Shown here piece after piece: positions 36,177-43,767 of a stretch of DNA of 64,000 bases. Both the position numbers and the translations under genes were made by a program. The notes beneath the pieces are model-generated. The model did no database searches, was not told the DNA's origin, and saw only the letters and a list, made by a program, of their open reading frames with translations. How positions within the stretch are numbered: position 1 is the stretch's first letter; every line of letters starts with the position of its first letter. Source of the DNA: JAMXLO01 sp963726125 (GTDB lineage: Bacteria; Pseudomonadota; Alphaproteobacteria; Acetobacterales; Acetobacteraceae); the NCBI GenBank assembly GCA_963726125.1, contig CAVSBG010000012.1, forward strand, positions 130,997 through 194,996, given 5' to 3'.

Positions 36177-36842
36177 ATGAAGCGTTCGATATTCTCTGCG
36201 TGTCTGCTGAGTGCGATTGTCTGTAGTACCGCTGCTTCCGCACAATCTATCTTTGATCCGAATGCGCCTCCCGTCGGCAAGCAAGCCGGCACGATTCTGG
36301 TGCGTGTTCGTGCCATCGGCGTGTTCCCGCTGGATTCCTCGAGTTCGATCTCGGTCATCGGCGGCCACGTGAACGCCACGGCGCAGGCTGCGCCGGAGGC
36401 TGACTTGTCCTACTTCTTCACCGACAACATAGCGCTTGAGCTGATCGCCGCCACGACACGGCATGATGTGTCCGCCAGTGACACGGCGCTGGGACATGTC
36501 GACGTCGGCAGCGTCTGGGCTCTGCCGCCTACGCTCACCCTGCAGTACCACTTCTTCCCACACGAACGGCTCAGCCCATATATCGGTGCGGGCATCAACG
36601 CGACCTTCTTCTACGGTGCGCATCCGGCGGGAGCACCGGTGACCCAGGTCTCGTTCAGCGACAATGTCGGCGCGGCGGTGCAGGCCGGTGTGGACTACAA
36701 CATCAGTGGCCACTGGTTTGCCAACATCGACGTGAAGCAGATCTTTCTGAACACCACCGCGAGTATCGACAGCGGCGCCATCAAGGCACACACCGCATTG
36801 AATCCGCTGGTGGTCGGAATGGGTATCGGCTACCGGTTCTGA
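36177..36842 (+). CDS. ompW: Outer membrane protein OmpW family
   Basis: A 221-residue predicted 8-stranded outer-membrane beta-barrel. The signal peptide is KRSIFSACLLSAIVCSTAASA. OmpW features are GTILVRVRAIGVFPLDSSSS (first strand), PEADLSYFFTDNIALELIAATTRHDV, PPTLTLQYHFFPHERLSPYIGAGINATFFY, and the closing VVGMGIGYRF with terminal Phe. Three successive ATGs occur at 36171, 36174 and 36177; the last is best spaced from GAGAGGA. OmpW forms a hydrophobic channel and is linked to stress and anaerobiosis. The FNR-type box upstream fits this. Confidence 0.9.
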   Translation: MKRSIFSACLLSAIVCSTAASAQSIFDPNAPPVGKQAGTILVRVRAIGVFPLDSSSSISVIGGHVNATAQAAPEADLSYFFTDNIALELIAATTRHDVSASDTALGHVDVGSVWALPPTLTLQYHFFPHERLSPYIGAGINATFFYGAHPAGAPVTQVSFSDNVGAAVQAGVDYNISGHWFANIDVKQIFLNTTASIDSGAIKAHTALNPLVVGMGIGYRF

Positions 36843-36849
36843 TCCGTCG

Positions 36850-37323
36850 TCAGCTACGGCTGATCAGCAATAGCGCGGGTAACGCGAGTTGCGCGATCAG
36901 CCTTACGTTCGGCAGGTGGCTCTCGTCGTAGTAACCGGCGCGGTGACACAGGTTGAGCGTGCCCATCGTCTGGCCACGCCACCGCACCGGCATGTTGAGA
37001 ATGCTATCGCAGCCCAACGAGTGGATCAGTTCGTGATCGAAGAAGTTGGCGGTGATGTCCTCTCGCGTGCGGCCGATATAGGGCTGCCCACCATGGATGA
37101 CGCGTTGCATCCAGGCCGAGTCGGTCACCGGCTTGCGGCCACCGATCGGATACGCTTCTGGCTGGTTGGTGTAGAACCGTTCCGACTGACGCAGTGCCGG
37201 GTGATGCACCAGGATGGTGAACAGGATGTGGCCTGGCTCGTTTGCCAGCGTGGTATCGATCGCGCGGAAAGTCGCTCCCGGTTGGTCGGTTTCCGCGTGC
37301 GCGGCAAGGATGCTGTCGATCAT
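36850..37323 (-). CDS. GAF-domain protein
   Basis: A 157-residue single GAF domain: an N-terminal helix (MIDSILAAHAETDQPGATFRAID), then strands with GHILFTILVHHP, a central GQPYIGRTREDI, and the core CDSILNMPVRWRGQTMGTLNLCHRAGYYDESHL. It has no output domain, so it is a free-standing ligand-binding or regulatory module, ligand unknown. Its ATG overlaps the pdxJ stop (ATGA), placing it as the last gene of thiE-pdxJ-GAF on the minus strand. A link to vitamin B6 or thiamin is only inferred from position. Confidence 0.8.
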   Translation of the reverse strand: MIDSILAAHAETDQPGATFRAIDTTLANEPGHILFTILVHHPALRQSERFYTNQPEAYPIGGRKPVTDSAWMQRVIHGGQPYIGRTREDITANFFDHELIHSLGCDSILNMPVRWRGQTMGTLNLCHRAGYYDESHLPNVRLIAQLALPALLLISRS

Positions 37324-38057
37324 GGGACGAGCGCCTTTGCATAGGCACTGACCGCCGCGGCAAAGCCCATGACGAGCGCATCGGCGGTGAGTTCGTGGCC
37401 GATGGACGCCTCGGCGAGCGTTGGCATGCGTGCCACGAACGGCGGCAGGTTGAGCAGGTTCAGGTCATGCCCTGCGTTGACCACCAGGCCGCGATCCGCC
37501 GCTTCACGGGCCGTCGTCTCGCAGGCCGTGAGCAGCCGACTATAGTCACCCGAGCGAAATGCCGCGGCGTAGGAGCCAGTGTAGATCTCCACGCCATCCG
37601 CGCCGGATGGCTTGATCCGGTCCAACACGGCGGGATCGGGGTCAATGAACAGAATGACACGCGCGCCCACCCGCTTCAGCGCAGCGATAGCGGGTTGGAC
37701 GAGCGACATCTGCTCGGGTCCCAGCTTCCATCCTTCTTCCGAGGTGAATGCGTCGGGCGCATCGGGAACCAGCGTGCACTGCTCCGGCCGTACCTCCGAT
37801 GCGATCTCGAACAGGCGCGCGTCAGGATAGCCCTCGATATTCAGCTCCACCCTCGGTCGCCATTCCGCGATCGCCTCGGCGAGCACCGGCACATCGGTTC
37901 GTCTGATGTGCCGTTCATCAGGACGTGGGTGCACCGTGATGCCGAGCGCCCCGGCCTCGACGGCGCGGCGGGCAAAGGCGCGCAGGTCAGGCACACCAGT
38001 GAGGCGCGAATTGCGCAGCAGCGCGATCTTGTTGAGGTTGACGCTGAGTCGTGCCAT
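37320..38057 (-). CDS. pdxJ: Pyridoxine 5'-phosphate synthase PdxJ
   Basis: A 245-residue TIM-barrel enzyme that condenses 3-amino-1-hydroxyacetone phosphate with deoxyxylulose phosphate in the DXP-dependent B6 route. Family blocks are clear: LSVNLNKIALLRNSR, GALGITVHPRPDERHIRRTDV, ELNIEGYP, CTLVPDAPDAFTSEEGW, the catalytic Glu in VEIYTGSYA, VVNAGHDLNLLNLP and IGHELTADALVMGF. It starts 3 bases after thiE and overlaps the GAF gene. Confidence 0.95.
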   Translation of the reverse strand: MARLSVNLNKIALLRNSRLTGVPDLRAFARRAVEAGALGITVHPRPDERHIRRTDVPVLAEAIAEWRPRVELNIEGYPDARLFEIASEVRPEQCTLVPDAPDAFTSEEGWKLGPEQMSLVQPAIAALKRVGARVILFIDPDPAVLDRIKPSGADGVEIYTGSYAAAFRSGDYSRLLTACETTAREAADRGLVVNAGHDLNLLNLPPFVARMPTLAEASIGHELTADALVMGFAAAVSAYAKALVP

Positions 38058-38060
38058 CGC

Positions 38061-38711
38061 TCAGCCCGCCTCGGCAATGGCTTTGTTCAGGGCCCGTACC
38101 CCAGCCCCGGGACCATCGGGATGGTTCCAGACACACCCAACCACGGCGAGGAAGTCCGCTCCGGCTCGCACCAAGGGTGCGCAGTTCTCCGCGGTGATGC
38201 CACCAATCGCGCAACAGGGAAGTTCCATCAACTCTGACCACCAGTTCAGGATTTCGGGATCGATGAAGCGCGTAACCTCTTTGGTCCCGGAAGGAAAGAA
38301 CGCGCCGAACGCCACATAGTCTGCGCCATCGTCGCCCGCCTGCATCGCTAGATCGCGACTGCCCTTGCAGGTGACGCCCAGCATCGCTTCGGATCCTATC
38401 AGCGTGCGCGCCTGACGAGCCGGCATGTCCTCTTGGCCGACATGCACACCATCGCAACCGAAGTCACGCACCATATCGGCGCGGTCGTTCAACAGGAATG
38501 CGACGCCCCGTGACTGCGTCACCGGCCGCAGCGCATCAATCGCGCGACGCCACGCATCGTCGTCCACGTCCTTCAGGCGAAGCTGCACCGCCGCCACATC
38601 GCCCGCGTCCAGAGCAGACGCGAGCACATCGGCGAATTGCCCGGGATCAAGCTTCGGGGGCGTGATCAGGTAGATGCGGCAGCCCATCTGGCCACCGCCC
38701 ATCTCAGCCAT
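38061..38711 (-). CDS. thiE: Thiamine-phosphate synthase ThiE-like
   Basis: A 216-residue TIM-barrel protein. It has IYLITPPKLDPG, AVQLRLKDVDDDAWRRA (the Gln/Arg pyrophosphate-binding strand), FLLNDRADMVRDFGCDGVHVGQEDMPARQAR, LGVTCKGSRDLAMQAGDDGADYVAFGAFFPSGTK and PCCAIGGITAENCAPLVRAGADFLAVVG. The Asn-Asp and Gly-rich phosphate loops are intact. It couples the thiazole and pyrimidine moieties in thiamin synthesis. One site differs: VTCKGSRD instead of the usual S-T/C-H, so the Ser/His at that position should be checked. A very short reading frame ends 3 bases before its ATG. Confidence 0.85.
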   Translation of the reverse strand: MAEMGGGQMGCRIYLITPPKLDPGQFADVLASALDAGDVAAVQLRLKDVDDDAWRRAIDALRPVTQSRGVAFLLNDRADMVRDFGCDGVHVGQEDMPARQARTLIGSEAMLGVTCKGSRDLAMQAGDDGADYVAFGAFFPSGTKEVTRFIDPEILNWWSELMELPCCAIGGITAENCAPLVRAGADFLAVVGCVWNHPDGPGAGVRALNKAIAEAG

Positions 38712-38714
38712 CGA

Positions 38715-38762
38715 TCAGGCCTTCGCGAGGTAGATGTCGATGATCTTCTGGGTGACGCGCAT
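38715..38762 (-). CDS. Possible 15-codon leader peptide before thiE
   Basis: ATG at 38762 begins MRVTQKIIDIYLAKA and stops 3 bases before the thiE ATG. It is preceded at good spacing by AGAAGGA, and an in-frame stop upstream limits extension. The size and position suit a translated leader or coupling peptide. It could also be a chance frame or the residue of an older gene. Confidence 0.35.
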   Translation of the reverse strand: MRVTQKIIDIYLAKA

Positions 38763-38799
38763 GGGGCGGTCCTTCTTTCCAGGCGTGGTTGCCGGCGTA

Positions 38800-39231
38800 C
38801 TAGCTCACGGCATCGTCGCTGTCACCGGGGGCTGGCATCCGCATCCAGTCGTGCAGTCGCCTGACCTCGGCCGGCTTGCACATGTCGATTGCCTCTGGCC
38901 GATGGGCCAATACCTCAGCGCCAAGTGACGCGGCGATCGCGGCGACTGAATCCCAACCGGACGCGGCAGGGTCGAGGACAATCGCGCGTTGGCCGATACG
39001 CAGTGCTCCCACGGCCAGCCCGGAGGCATCCGCGCAGTCGAGGATGTCGTCGATGGCGACGTCGGCAAATTCGGCACGGACCAGTCCGACCAGTGCGAAC
39101 CACCAGGCACACCCACCGAACAGCGCCGCGCCCGGCGCGGATAGCAGCGTTACCGGCACGCCGAAGGCCAAGGCTGCCCGTGCATCCGCGAGCCCATGAA
39201 TGACGACAGCGCGGTATCGGCCACGGCTCAC
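38800..39231 (-). CDS. Conserved-looking hypothetical protein
   Basis: A 143-residue cytoplasmic-looking protein starting at GTG 39231 (RGRYRAVVIHGLADARAALAFG). It has an alternating hydrophobic strand/helix pattern (AVVIHGLADARAALAFGVPVTLLSAP) reminiscent of a Rossmann-like half, a central GCAWWFALVGLVRAEF, and a helix-rich C-terminus with LGAEVLAHRPEAIDMCKPAEVRRLHDWMRMP. I do not recognise a family. It lies upstream of thiE on the same strand with an 80-bp gap, and is divergent from the zapA region. Confidence 0.6.
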   Translation of the reverse strand: MSRGRYRAVVIHGLADARAALAFGVPVTLLSAPGAALFGGCAWWFALVGLVRAEFADVAIDDILDCADASGLAVGALRIGQRAIVLDPAASGWDSVAAIAASLGAEVLAHRPEAIDMCKPAEVRRLHDWMRMPAPGDSDDAVS

Positions 39232-39314
39232 GAACCACTGACCTCCGTTATCTGCTTGACGTTCAATGGCTCAGCGGCTTTCTCTCCAGGTGCCACGTAA
39301 CGTAGGGCAGGGGA

Positions 39315-39513
39315 ATGGCGGGCGACAACGAAGACCCGGAAGCCGCAGCCGATCGTCTCGAGGCTGCGCTGGAGCGGATCGTCCAGGCGGCGGCGCGACA
39401 GCATCCGCCGCCACCTGAGCCATCACCATCGATCGAGGCGCAAGAACTTTCGGCGCGAACTCGACAACTTGATCGATCGTCTGCGAACGGCGCTCGGCGC
39501 CAGGCCCGGTTGA
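39315..39513 (+). pseudogene. Small coiled-coil protein upstream of zapA, one frameshift
   Basis: The frame from ATG 39315 starts as an acidic helix (DNEDPEAAADRLEAALERIVQAAAR) with a Pro-rich linker. It then turns into Arg-rich non-helical sequence that overruns zapA. Skipping one base at about 39444 gives NFRRELDNLIDRLRTALGARPG and a stop at 39511-39513, 21 bases before zapA. That produces a compact coiled-coil protein of about 65 residues, of the type (DUF4164-like) commonly found just before zapA in alphaproteobacteria. The interpretation rests on helix continuity and the sensible stop position. Confidence 0.55.
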
Positions 39514-39534
39514 ACTGGATTATGGGGAACTTCG

Positions 39535-39852
39535 ATGGCGCAGGTCACGCTTCGTATCAACGGTTACGCCTATACAGTTGGCTGCAAGGACGGTGAGGAG
39601 CAGCATCTTCAGGCGATGGCCGGCGAGGTCGAGCGACGAATTGAAAGCGTCAAGGCGGCCGCCGGGCAATCTGGAGAGGCGCGCATGCTGGTGATGGCGT
39701 CACTGCTGATGGCGGACGATCTTTATGAGATGGGCAAGGCGCTGCGGTCCGGTCAGCCCGTCGCGTTGCCGACCGAGCCGAAGCTCGGGCGGCGGCTGGG
39801 AAAGCTCGCGCAGAGAGCTGAGGACATTGCCCTGAACCTCGAGCATCCCTAA
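39535..39852 (+). CDS. zapA: Cell division protein ZapA
   Basis: A 105-residue ZapA. VTLRINGYAYTVGCKDGEEQHLQAMAGEVERRI is the family N-terminal globular region, followed by a coiled-coil helix with MLVMASLLMADDLYEM. ZapA binds and bundles FtsZ at midcell. The ATG at 39535 has GGGGA upstream. It is followed at once by the 6S RNA, the usual arrangement in proteobacteria. Confidence 0.92.
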   Translation: MAQVTLRINGYAYTVGCKDGEEQHLQAMAGEVERRIESVKAAAGQSGEARMLVMASLLMADDLYEMGKALRSGQPVALPTEPKLGRRLGKLAQRAEDIALNLEHP

Positions 39853-39861
39853 GTAGTGCGG

Positions 39862-40017
39862 GCGGAGCTGCTCGGTGCGACAGGCAATACATCCCCTGGG
39901 CCAGTAAGCAACTCCCTCGGGAACTGGCTCTGTCGGGATCTTGGTCTCGGTATCTGGTGCCCACCTGCACAAGCAGGCTCTGGGAGGATGACACGCCACC
40001 GGCCAGGGCGGCTCCGC
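39862..40017 (+). ncRNA. ssrS: 6S RNA
   Basis: This stretch follows zapA by 9 bases, the classic position of ssrS. The ends form a 12-bp closing stem, GCGGAGCTGCTC (39862-39873) with GGGCGGCTCCGC (40006-40017), containing two G-U pairs. The interior contains the alternating stems and open bulge expected of the promoter-mimicking 6S fold, with GGTGCCCACCTG and GGGAGG in the 3' half. The length (about 156-165 nt) fits. The exact 5' and 3' ends are estimates. 6S RNA sequesters the sigma-70 holoenzyme in stationary phase. The 5-formyltetrahydrofolate cyclo-ligase gene that often follows is absent here. Confidence 0.75.
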
Positions 40018-40377
40018 ACACTTCCCCCGATGGACTGATGGATGGCGTGGTGCGCACCGCGCGTGCTGTCGCGCGCAAGGGGCCGGTCTCCGGCCATTGA
40101 TGCGCCCAAAATGGGCGGCCGTGTCAGGTTTTCGCCGATCGGCATCTGCCCGGCACTGCATGATAGCAGGAACCCAGCCTCCAACCGATCCCAGCAACGC
40201 TCCGTAAGCGGTTGTTTTGTTCGTATTTTGCGACCGGGCGACGCACCAAATGGCGGCAGCAGTCCCGGCCGGGCAGACATACGCAGCACCGGAACTGGCT
40301 GAACTGCGGACCGCGCCCTACGATACCAGCCTGCACACTGTCGCAACCGAGCGCGGTGCCATCGCAAGGGACCCTGA
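40018..40377. other. Gap between 6S RNA and the YmdB-type gene, 360 bp
   Basis: No protein-like frame is seen. A hairpin GGCCGG-TCT-CCGGCC lies at 40081-40095 and may terminate 6S transcription. The region would be the expected place for a 5-formyltetrahydrofolate cyclo-ligase gene (about 570 bp), which is missing and leaves no recognisable remnant. Confidence 0.5.
40081..40095. terminator. Hairpin downstream of 6S RNA
   Basis: A perfect 6-bp GC stem with a TCT loop about 65 bases after the estimated 6S 3' end. It has no T-run. Confidence 0.3.
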
Positions 40378-41193
40378 ATGCGCATCCTGTTCATCGGCGA
40401 CGTGGTTGGACGCTGCGGCCGCGAGGCAGTGGCCGTGTCGCTCCCCAAGCTCCGCGAGGCACTCCGCATCGACCTCGCCGTGGTCAACGCCGAGAACGCC
40501 TCGCACGGCTTCGGCCTCGCTCCTGACATGGCGGTCGCGCTGTTTGCTGCCGGCGCCGACGTGATCACGCTGGGTAACCACGCGTGGGATCGTAAGGAGA
40601 TTATCCCGTATCTCGCCGAAAACCCGCGTCTGATCCGAGCCGTGAACTTTCCGCCTGGCACACCGGGTGCCGGCTCGGTGGTGGTAGAAGTCCCAGGTGG
40701 ACGCCGAGCGCTGGTGCTCCAGGCGATGGGGCGGCTGTTCATGGATCCGCTGGACTGCCCGTTCCGCGCTACCGCGGACCTGCTCTCGAAGCACCGGCTG
40801 GGTGGCACGGTGTCGGCCATCCTGGCCGACATCCACGCCGAGGCGTCGAGCGAGAAGATGGCCTTCGGGCATTTCCTCGACGGCCAGGTGTCGGCGGTGA
40901 TCGGCACGCATACGCATTGCCCTTCGGCCGATGCGCAGGTGCTGCCGGGCGGTACGGCGTTCCAGTCCGATGCAGGCATGTCGGGCGACTACGACAGCGT
41001 CATCGGCATGGTGAAGGACGGCGCAACGATGCGCTTCTGGCGGAAGATGCCGGGCGAGCGGCTGGCCCCCGCGGAGGGCGAGGCGACGGTGTGCGGCGTG
41101 TTCGTTGAAACCGACGATACGACCGGTCTCGCCAGAACTGTCGCGCCAGTGCGCGTGGGGGGACGGCTGGCCGCGGCAATGCCGTCAGGGTAG
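40378..41193 (+). CDS. YmdB-type metallophosphoesterase (TIGR00282 family)
   Basis: A 271-residue calcineurin-like phosphoesterase. Metal-binding blocks are MRILFIGDVVGRCGRE (Asp8), VVNAENASHGFG (Asn/Glu), VITLGNHAWDRKEI (Gly-Asn-His) and VIGTHTHCPSADAQVLPGGTAFQSDAGMSGDYDSVIGM (His pair). This is the YmdB/TIGR00282 family, 2',3'-cyclic nucleotide phosphodiesterases implicated in biofilm control and RNA turnover. In alphaproteobacteria it often follows zapA-ssrS-ygfA, as here apart from the missing ygfA. The product is cytoplasmic. Confidence 0.88.
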   Translation: MRILFIGDVVGRCGREAVAVSLPKLREALRIDLAVVNAENASHGFGLAPDMAVALFAAGADVITLGNHAWDRKEIIPYLAENPRLIRAVNFPPGTPGAGSVVVEVPGGRRALVLQAMGRLFMDPLDCPFRATADLLSKHRLGGTVSAILADIHAEASSEKMAFGHFLDGQVSAVIGTHTHCPSADAQVLPGGTAFQSDAGMSGDYDSVIGMVKDGATMRFWRKMPGERLAPAEGEATVCGVFVETDDTTGLARTVAPVRVGGRLAAAMPSG

Positions 41194-41245
41194 GACGGCG
41201 TCGTGTTGCAATGAAGGTGTAGGAGGTGCCCAACTCATTCAGGCC

Positions 41246-42088
41246 CTACGCCTCCTGGTGTACAGCGTGCTCGCGAACCGGTAGATAGCTCTTGGCCGAC
41301 GCTTGAACCGGCGCCGGGATCCCCGCCGCAGGGCATGCATCCAGTTGGCCGAACCTACCGCCGATACCGGCATGGATATCGTCGAGCAACCGCGAAATCA
41401 GCTGCTCGGTGTGAGCGCAATGCGCCGGGTCGCTCTCGAGTATCCATCGCGTCGTTTCGACCAGATGGTTGGTCATGATCTCCACGGCCAAACCGACATC
41501 GCGCGCCAGCGTCGCCTCCGCGAGCGCCCTGTGCTCACCGGCAATATCGCGTTCGGTCGTCGACAGGCCAGACAGGCGACGATAGCGATCGCTCAGATCG
41601 TAGAGATGCTCGCGAAACCGCAGAATGTGCTCGGACGTGTCGACGGAGACCAGCGCCGTATGAAACGCTCGGTGCTGGGCCTGCCATGCTTCGTTGGAAA
41701 CCCGTTCCGCACCGGTGTCCAGATAGATGGGACAGCCACTGAGCCGATGTGCGGACGCCAGGATCTCTGCCTCCCAGTTGCGGTCTCCGGTGGCGATGGC
41801 GAATTGCAGTGCCAGCGTCTCGATCCAGACGCGCGACTTGGTCAGGCCGAGCAGGTCCTCGATCGAGATCCGGGCAACGCTGAAGCCGCGCTGACCCTCC
41901 AACGTCACCAGCCCCATGCTGCTGAGCCGTGACAGGGCCTCGCGCAACGGGCTCATCCCAACGCTGTATGCGTCACGCAGTGCATCAAGCCGCAAGCGGT
42001 CGCCAGGCCGCAGCCGGCATTTAAGGATGTCCTCGCGCAAACGCAGGAACAGTCCATGCGCGATGGTCTTCGGCGGCTCCGTGCTCAT
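41246..42088 (-). CDS. GntR-family (FadR/FCD) transcriptional regulator
   Basis: A 280-residue regulator with an N-terminal winged helix (about residues 10-75; ILKCRLRPGDRLRLDALRDAYSVGMSPLREALSRL) and an all-helical FCD ligand domain with metal-type residues in EAWQAQHRAFHTALV and HRALAEATLARDVGLAVEIMTNHL. The ATG at 42088 is used; a TTG one codon earlier is less likely. It is divergent from the tctC-VOC-tctBA operon with a 167-bp spacer, so it is the probable substrate-responsive regulator of that locus. Confidence 0.88.
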   Translation of the reverse strand: MSTEPPKTIAHGLFLRLREDILKCRLRPGDRLRLDALRDAYSVGMSPLREALSRLSSMGLVTLEGQRGFSVARISIEDLLGLTKSRVWIETLALQFAIATGDRNWEAEILASAHRLSGCPIYLDTGAERVSNEAWQAQHRAFHTALVSVDTSEHILRFREHLYDLSDRYRRLSGLSTTERDIAGEHRALAEATLARDVGLAVEIMTNHLVETTRWILESDPAHCAHTEQLISRLLDDIHAGIGGRFGQLDACPAAGIPAPVQASAKSYLPVREHAVHQEA

Positions 42089-42132
42089 CAATCCTCATCT
42101 CATAAGCCGGCTATCGTTGCCGCATACGACAG

Positions 42133-42144
42133 AATTTCGAAATT
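42133..42144. promoter_or_regulatory. 12-bp palindrome, candidate GntR operator
   Basis: AATTTCGAAATT is a perfect palindrome in the spacer between the gntR gene and tctC. A second imperfect inverted repeat, AAAACCCGAT with ATCGGTTTT, lies at about 42159-42182. Either could bind the dimeric regulator. Confidence 0.35.
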
Positions 42145-42255
42145 TCCAAGCTATTTCCAAAACCCGATTGACGATCGGTTTTCCTCCCCATACGCTGACC
42201 AGAGAAGATGACCGGACGGCGCGAGTGTCGTCCCAAGGGCCAACAGGCACATCGT

Positions 42256-43248
42256 ATGAATTGTTCTCGTCGCGGCTTGATAGTTGGCGCGCTCGCACTC
42301 GGAGTGGGCATCCGAACCAGGCCTACTTCCGCCGCCACCTGGGAGCCGACGCGCCCGATCGAGATCGTCGTGCCGAGTGCGGCCGGAGGCGGCCTTGATG
42401 TCACCGCCCGTGTGCTGCAACGAACGATGCATGATCTGAAGGTGACCGATCAGGCAATCAACGTGGTCAACAAGGCGGGGGGCAACGGCGCCATCGGCAT
42501 TGTCTATGCGAATCAGCATAAGGGCGATGGTCACTTCATCACCGTGCAGTCACCGGCGTTGCTGATCAGTCCATTGGAAGGTGTCGGCGCGATCGGGTTG
42601 AAGGATGTCACGCCGGTCGCAACGCTGGTCGATGAACAGATCATCTTCGCTGTTGCCGCGGATTCACCGTTCAAGACGGGCCGCGACGTTGCTGCAAAGC
42701 TCAAGTCGGACACATCGTCGATCAGCTTTGCGATGTCGGGCTCGGTTGGTGGCCACAGCCACATCGCCCTCGCGCTCGTGACGCAAGCCGCCGGGGGCGA
42801 TCCGCGCGCGCTAAAGGTCGTCGCATTCAACGGAGGCGGCGAGGCCGTCACCGCGTTGATGGGTGGCCATATCATGGTCACAGTAACGCCGGCCTCCAGC
42901 ATTCTCGGACCATTGGCGGCCGGCAAGGTTCGTGTGATCGGGCTTACGTCTGACAAACGATTGACAGGCGCCCTGGCCGATGCGCCGACCTGGAAAGAGC
43001 AAGGCGTCAATGCGGTTTTCGCAAGCTGGCGCGCATTGGCAGGTCCCCTCCGCATGACGCCGCCGCAACTGGCGTGGTGGGATGGCGTCCTGGCGCAGGT
43101 TACCCAGGCGCCGCAATGGGAAAAATTCGTCGAACAGAATGAATGGACCAGCGACTACCGCGACAGCGCGACGGCTGCGCGGTTCTTTGCCGACGAAAGC
43201 CAGCGTTACGCAAGCGTCTTGAAGGAGCTGGATCTGCTGCGGGCGTGA
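42256..43248 (+). CDS. tctC: Tripartite tricarboxylate transporter binding protein TctC, copy 1
   Basis: A 330-residue periplasmic binding protein of the TctC/Bug family. A Tat-like signal (CSRRGLIVGALALGVGI) is followed by PIEIVVPSAAGGGLDVTARVLQ, the conserved PGGG-like ligand loop, then NKAGGNGAIGIVYA and VVAFNGGGEAVTALMGGHI. It binds a carboxylate ligand for delivery to TctAB. The start at 42256 is the Met of the signal; an in-frame ATG at 42208 exists. It is the first gene of the operon, divergent from gntR. It is paralogous to, but quite different from, the second TctC at 46.2 kb. Confidence 0.85.
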   Translation: MNCSRRGLIVGALALGVGIRTRPTSAATWEPTRPIEIVVPSAAGGGLDVTARVLQRTMHDLKVTDQAINVVNKAGGNGAIGIVYANQHKGDGHFITVQSPALLISPLEGVGAIGLKDVTPVATLVDEQIIFAVAADSPFKTGRDVAAKLKSDTSSISFAMSGSVGGHSHIALALVTQAAGGDPRALKVVAFNGGGEAVTALMGGHIMVTVTPASSILGPLAAGKVRVIGLTSDKRLTGALADAPTWKEQGVNAVFASWRALAGPLRMTPPQLAWWDGVLAQVTQAPQWEKFVEQNEWTSDYRDSATAARFFADESQRYASVLKELDLLRA

Positions 43249-43292
43249 ACCCGGCTGCAAAGACTTTCCACTATCAACCGAGGAGAAATCCC

Positions 43293-43709
43293 ATGTCTGG
43301 CAAAATCGTCCACATCGCGCTGAAGGTTAAGGACATGGAGTCCTCGACCAAATTCTACCAGGACGTATTCGGCTTCCGCGAGGTCGCGACCCATCGCAGC
43401 GGCAAGAGCGAGGCCGGGCACGTATCCCGTCATATGACCGATGGTGTGATCGACCTCGCGCTCATGGTGTATGATAGCGAGGATGCCCCGGAAGCGCAGC
43501 TATCCGGGACGGGCCCGTGCATCCATCATTGGGGCGCCGAGGTAGACGACATCAAGTCGGCTGCCGAGAAGATCAAGGAACTCGGTGGTGAGATCATGTC
43601 CCCGCTCGATGCGGGCGTCGTGAAGTTCCGTGCGCCGGATGGCACGATCGCAGAGCTGTGCCAGAAGGATCGCTATGAGAACTTCAGGAAGCACCACGGC
43701 GTTGCCTGA
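43293..43709 (+). CDS. VOC-family metalloprotein, copy 1
   Basis: A 138-residue protein of the vicinal-oxygen-chelate superfamily. KIVHIALKVKDMESSTKFYQDVFGFREV carries the first metal His; later come IHHWGAEVDD with two His and RAPDGTIAEL with Glu, a full ligand set. It ends with a basic tail. The reaction is unknown: glyoxalase-like, epimerase and dioxygenase chemistry all exist in this fold. A very good ribosome-binding site (GAGGAG) precedes ATG 43293. It lies between tctC1 and tctB, and a paralogue lies at 45.8 kb, so its role is likely tied to the imported substrate. Confidence 0.8.
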   Translation: MSGKIVHIALKVKDMESSTKFYQDVFGFREVATHRSGKSEAGHVSRHMTDGVIDLALMVYDSEDAPEAQLSGTGPCIHHWGAEVDDIKSAAEKIKELGGEIMSPLDAGVVKFRAPDGTIAELCQKDRYENFRKHHGVA

Positions 43710-43767
43710 CCAATCTTGATGGCATGCGTCGCGCTCCAACAAGGGAGCGCGACGGTGGGAGGAGCGA

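Noticed and set aside
36850..37323. GAF protein as free-methionine-(R)-sulfoxide reductase
   Set aside because: The length fits, but the expected cysteine triad of fRMsr is not present.
38700..38800. TPP riboswitch before thiE
   Set aside because: No CUGAGA or thi-box core is visible; only a short peptide frame is present.
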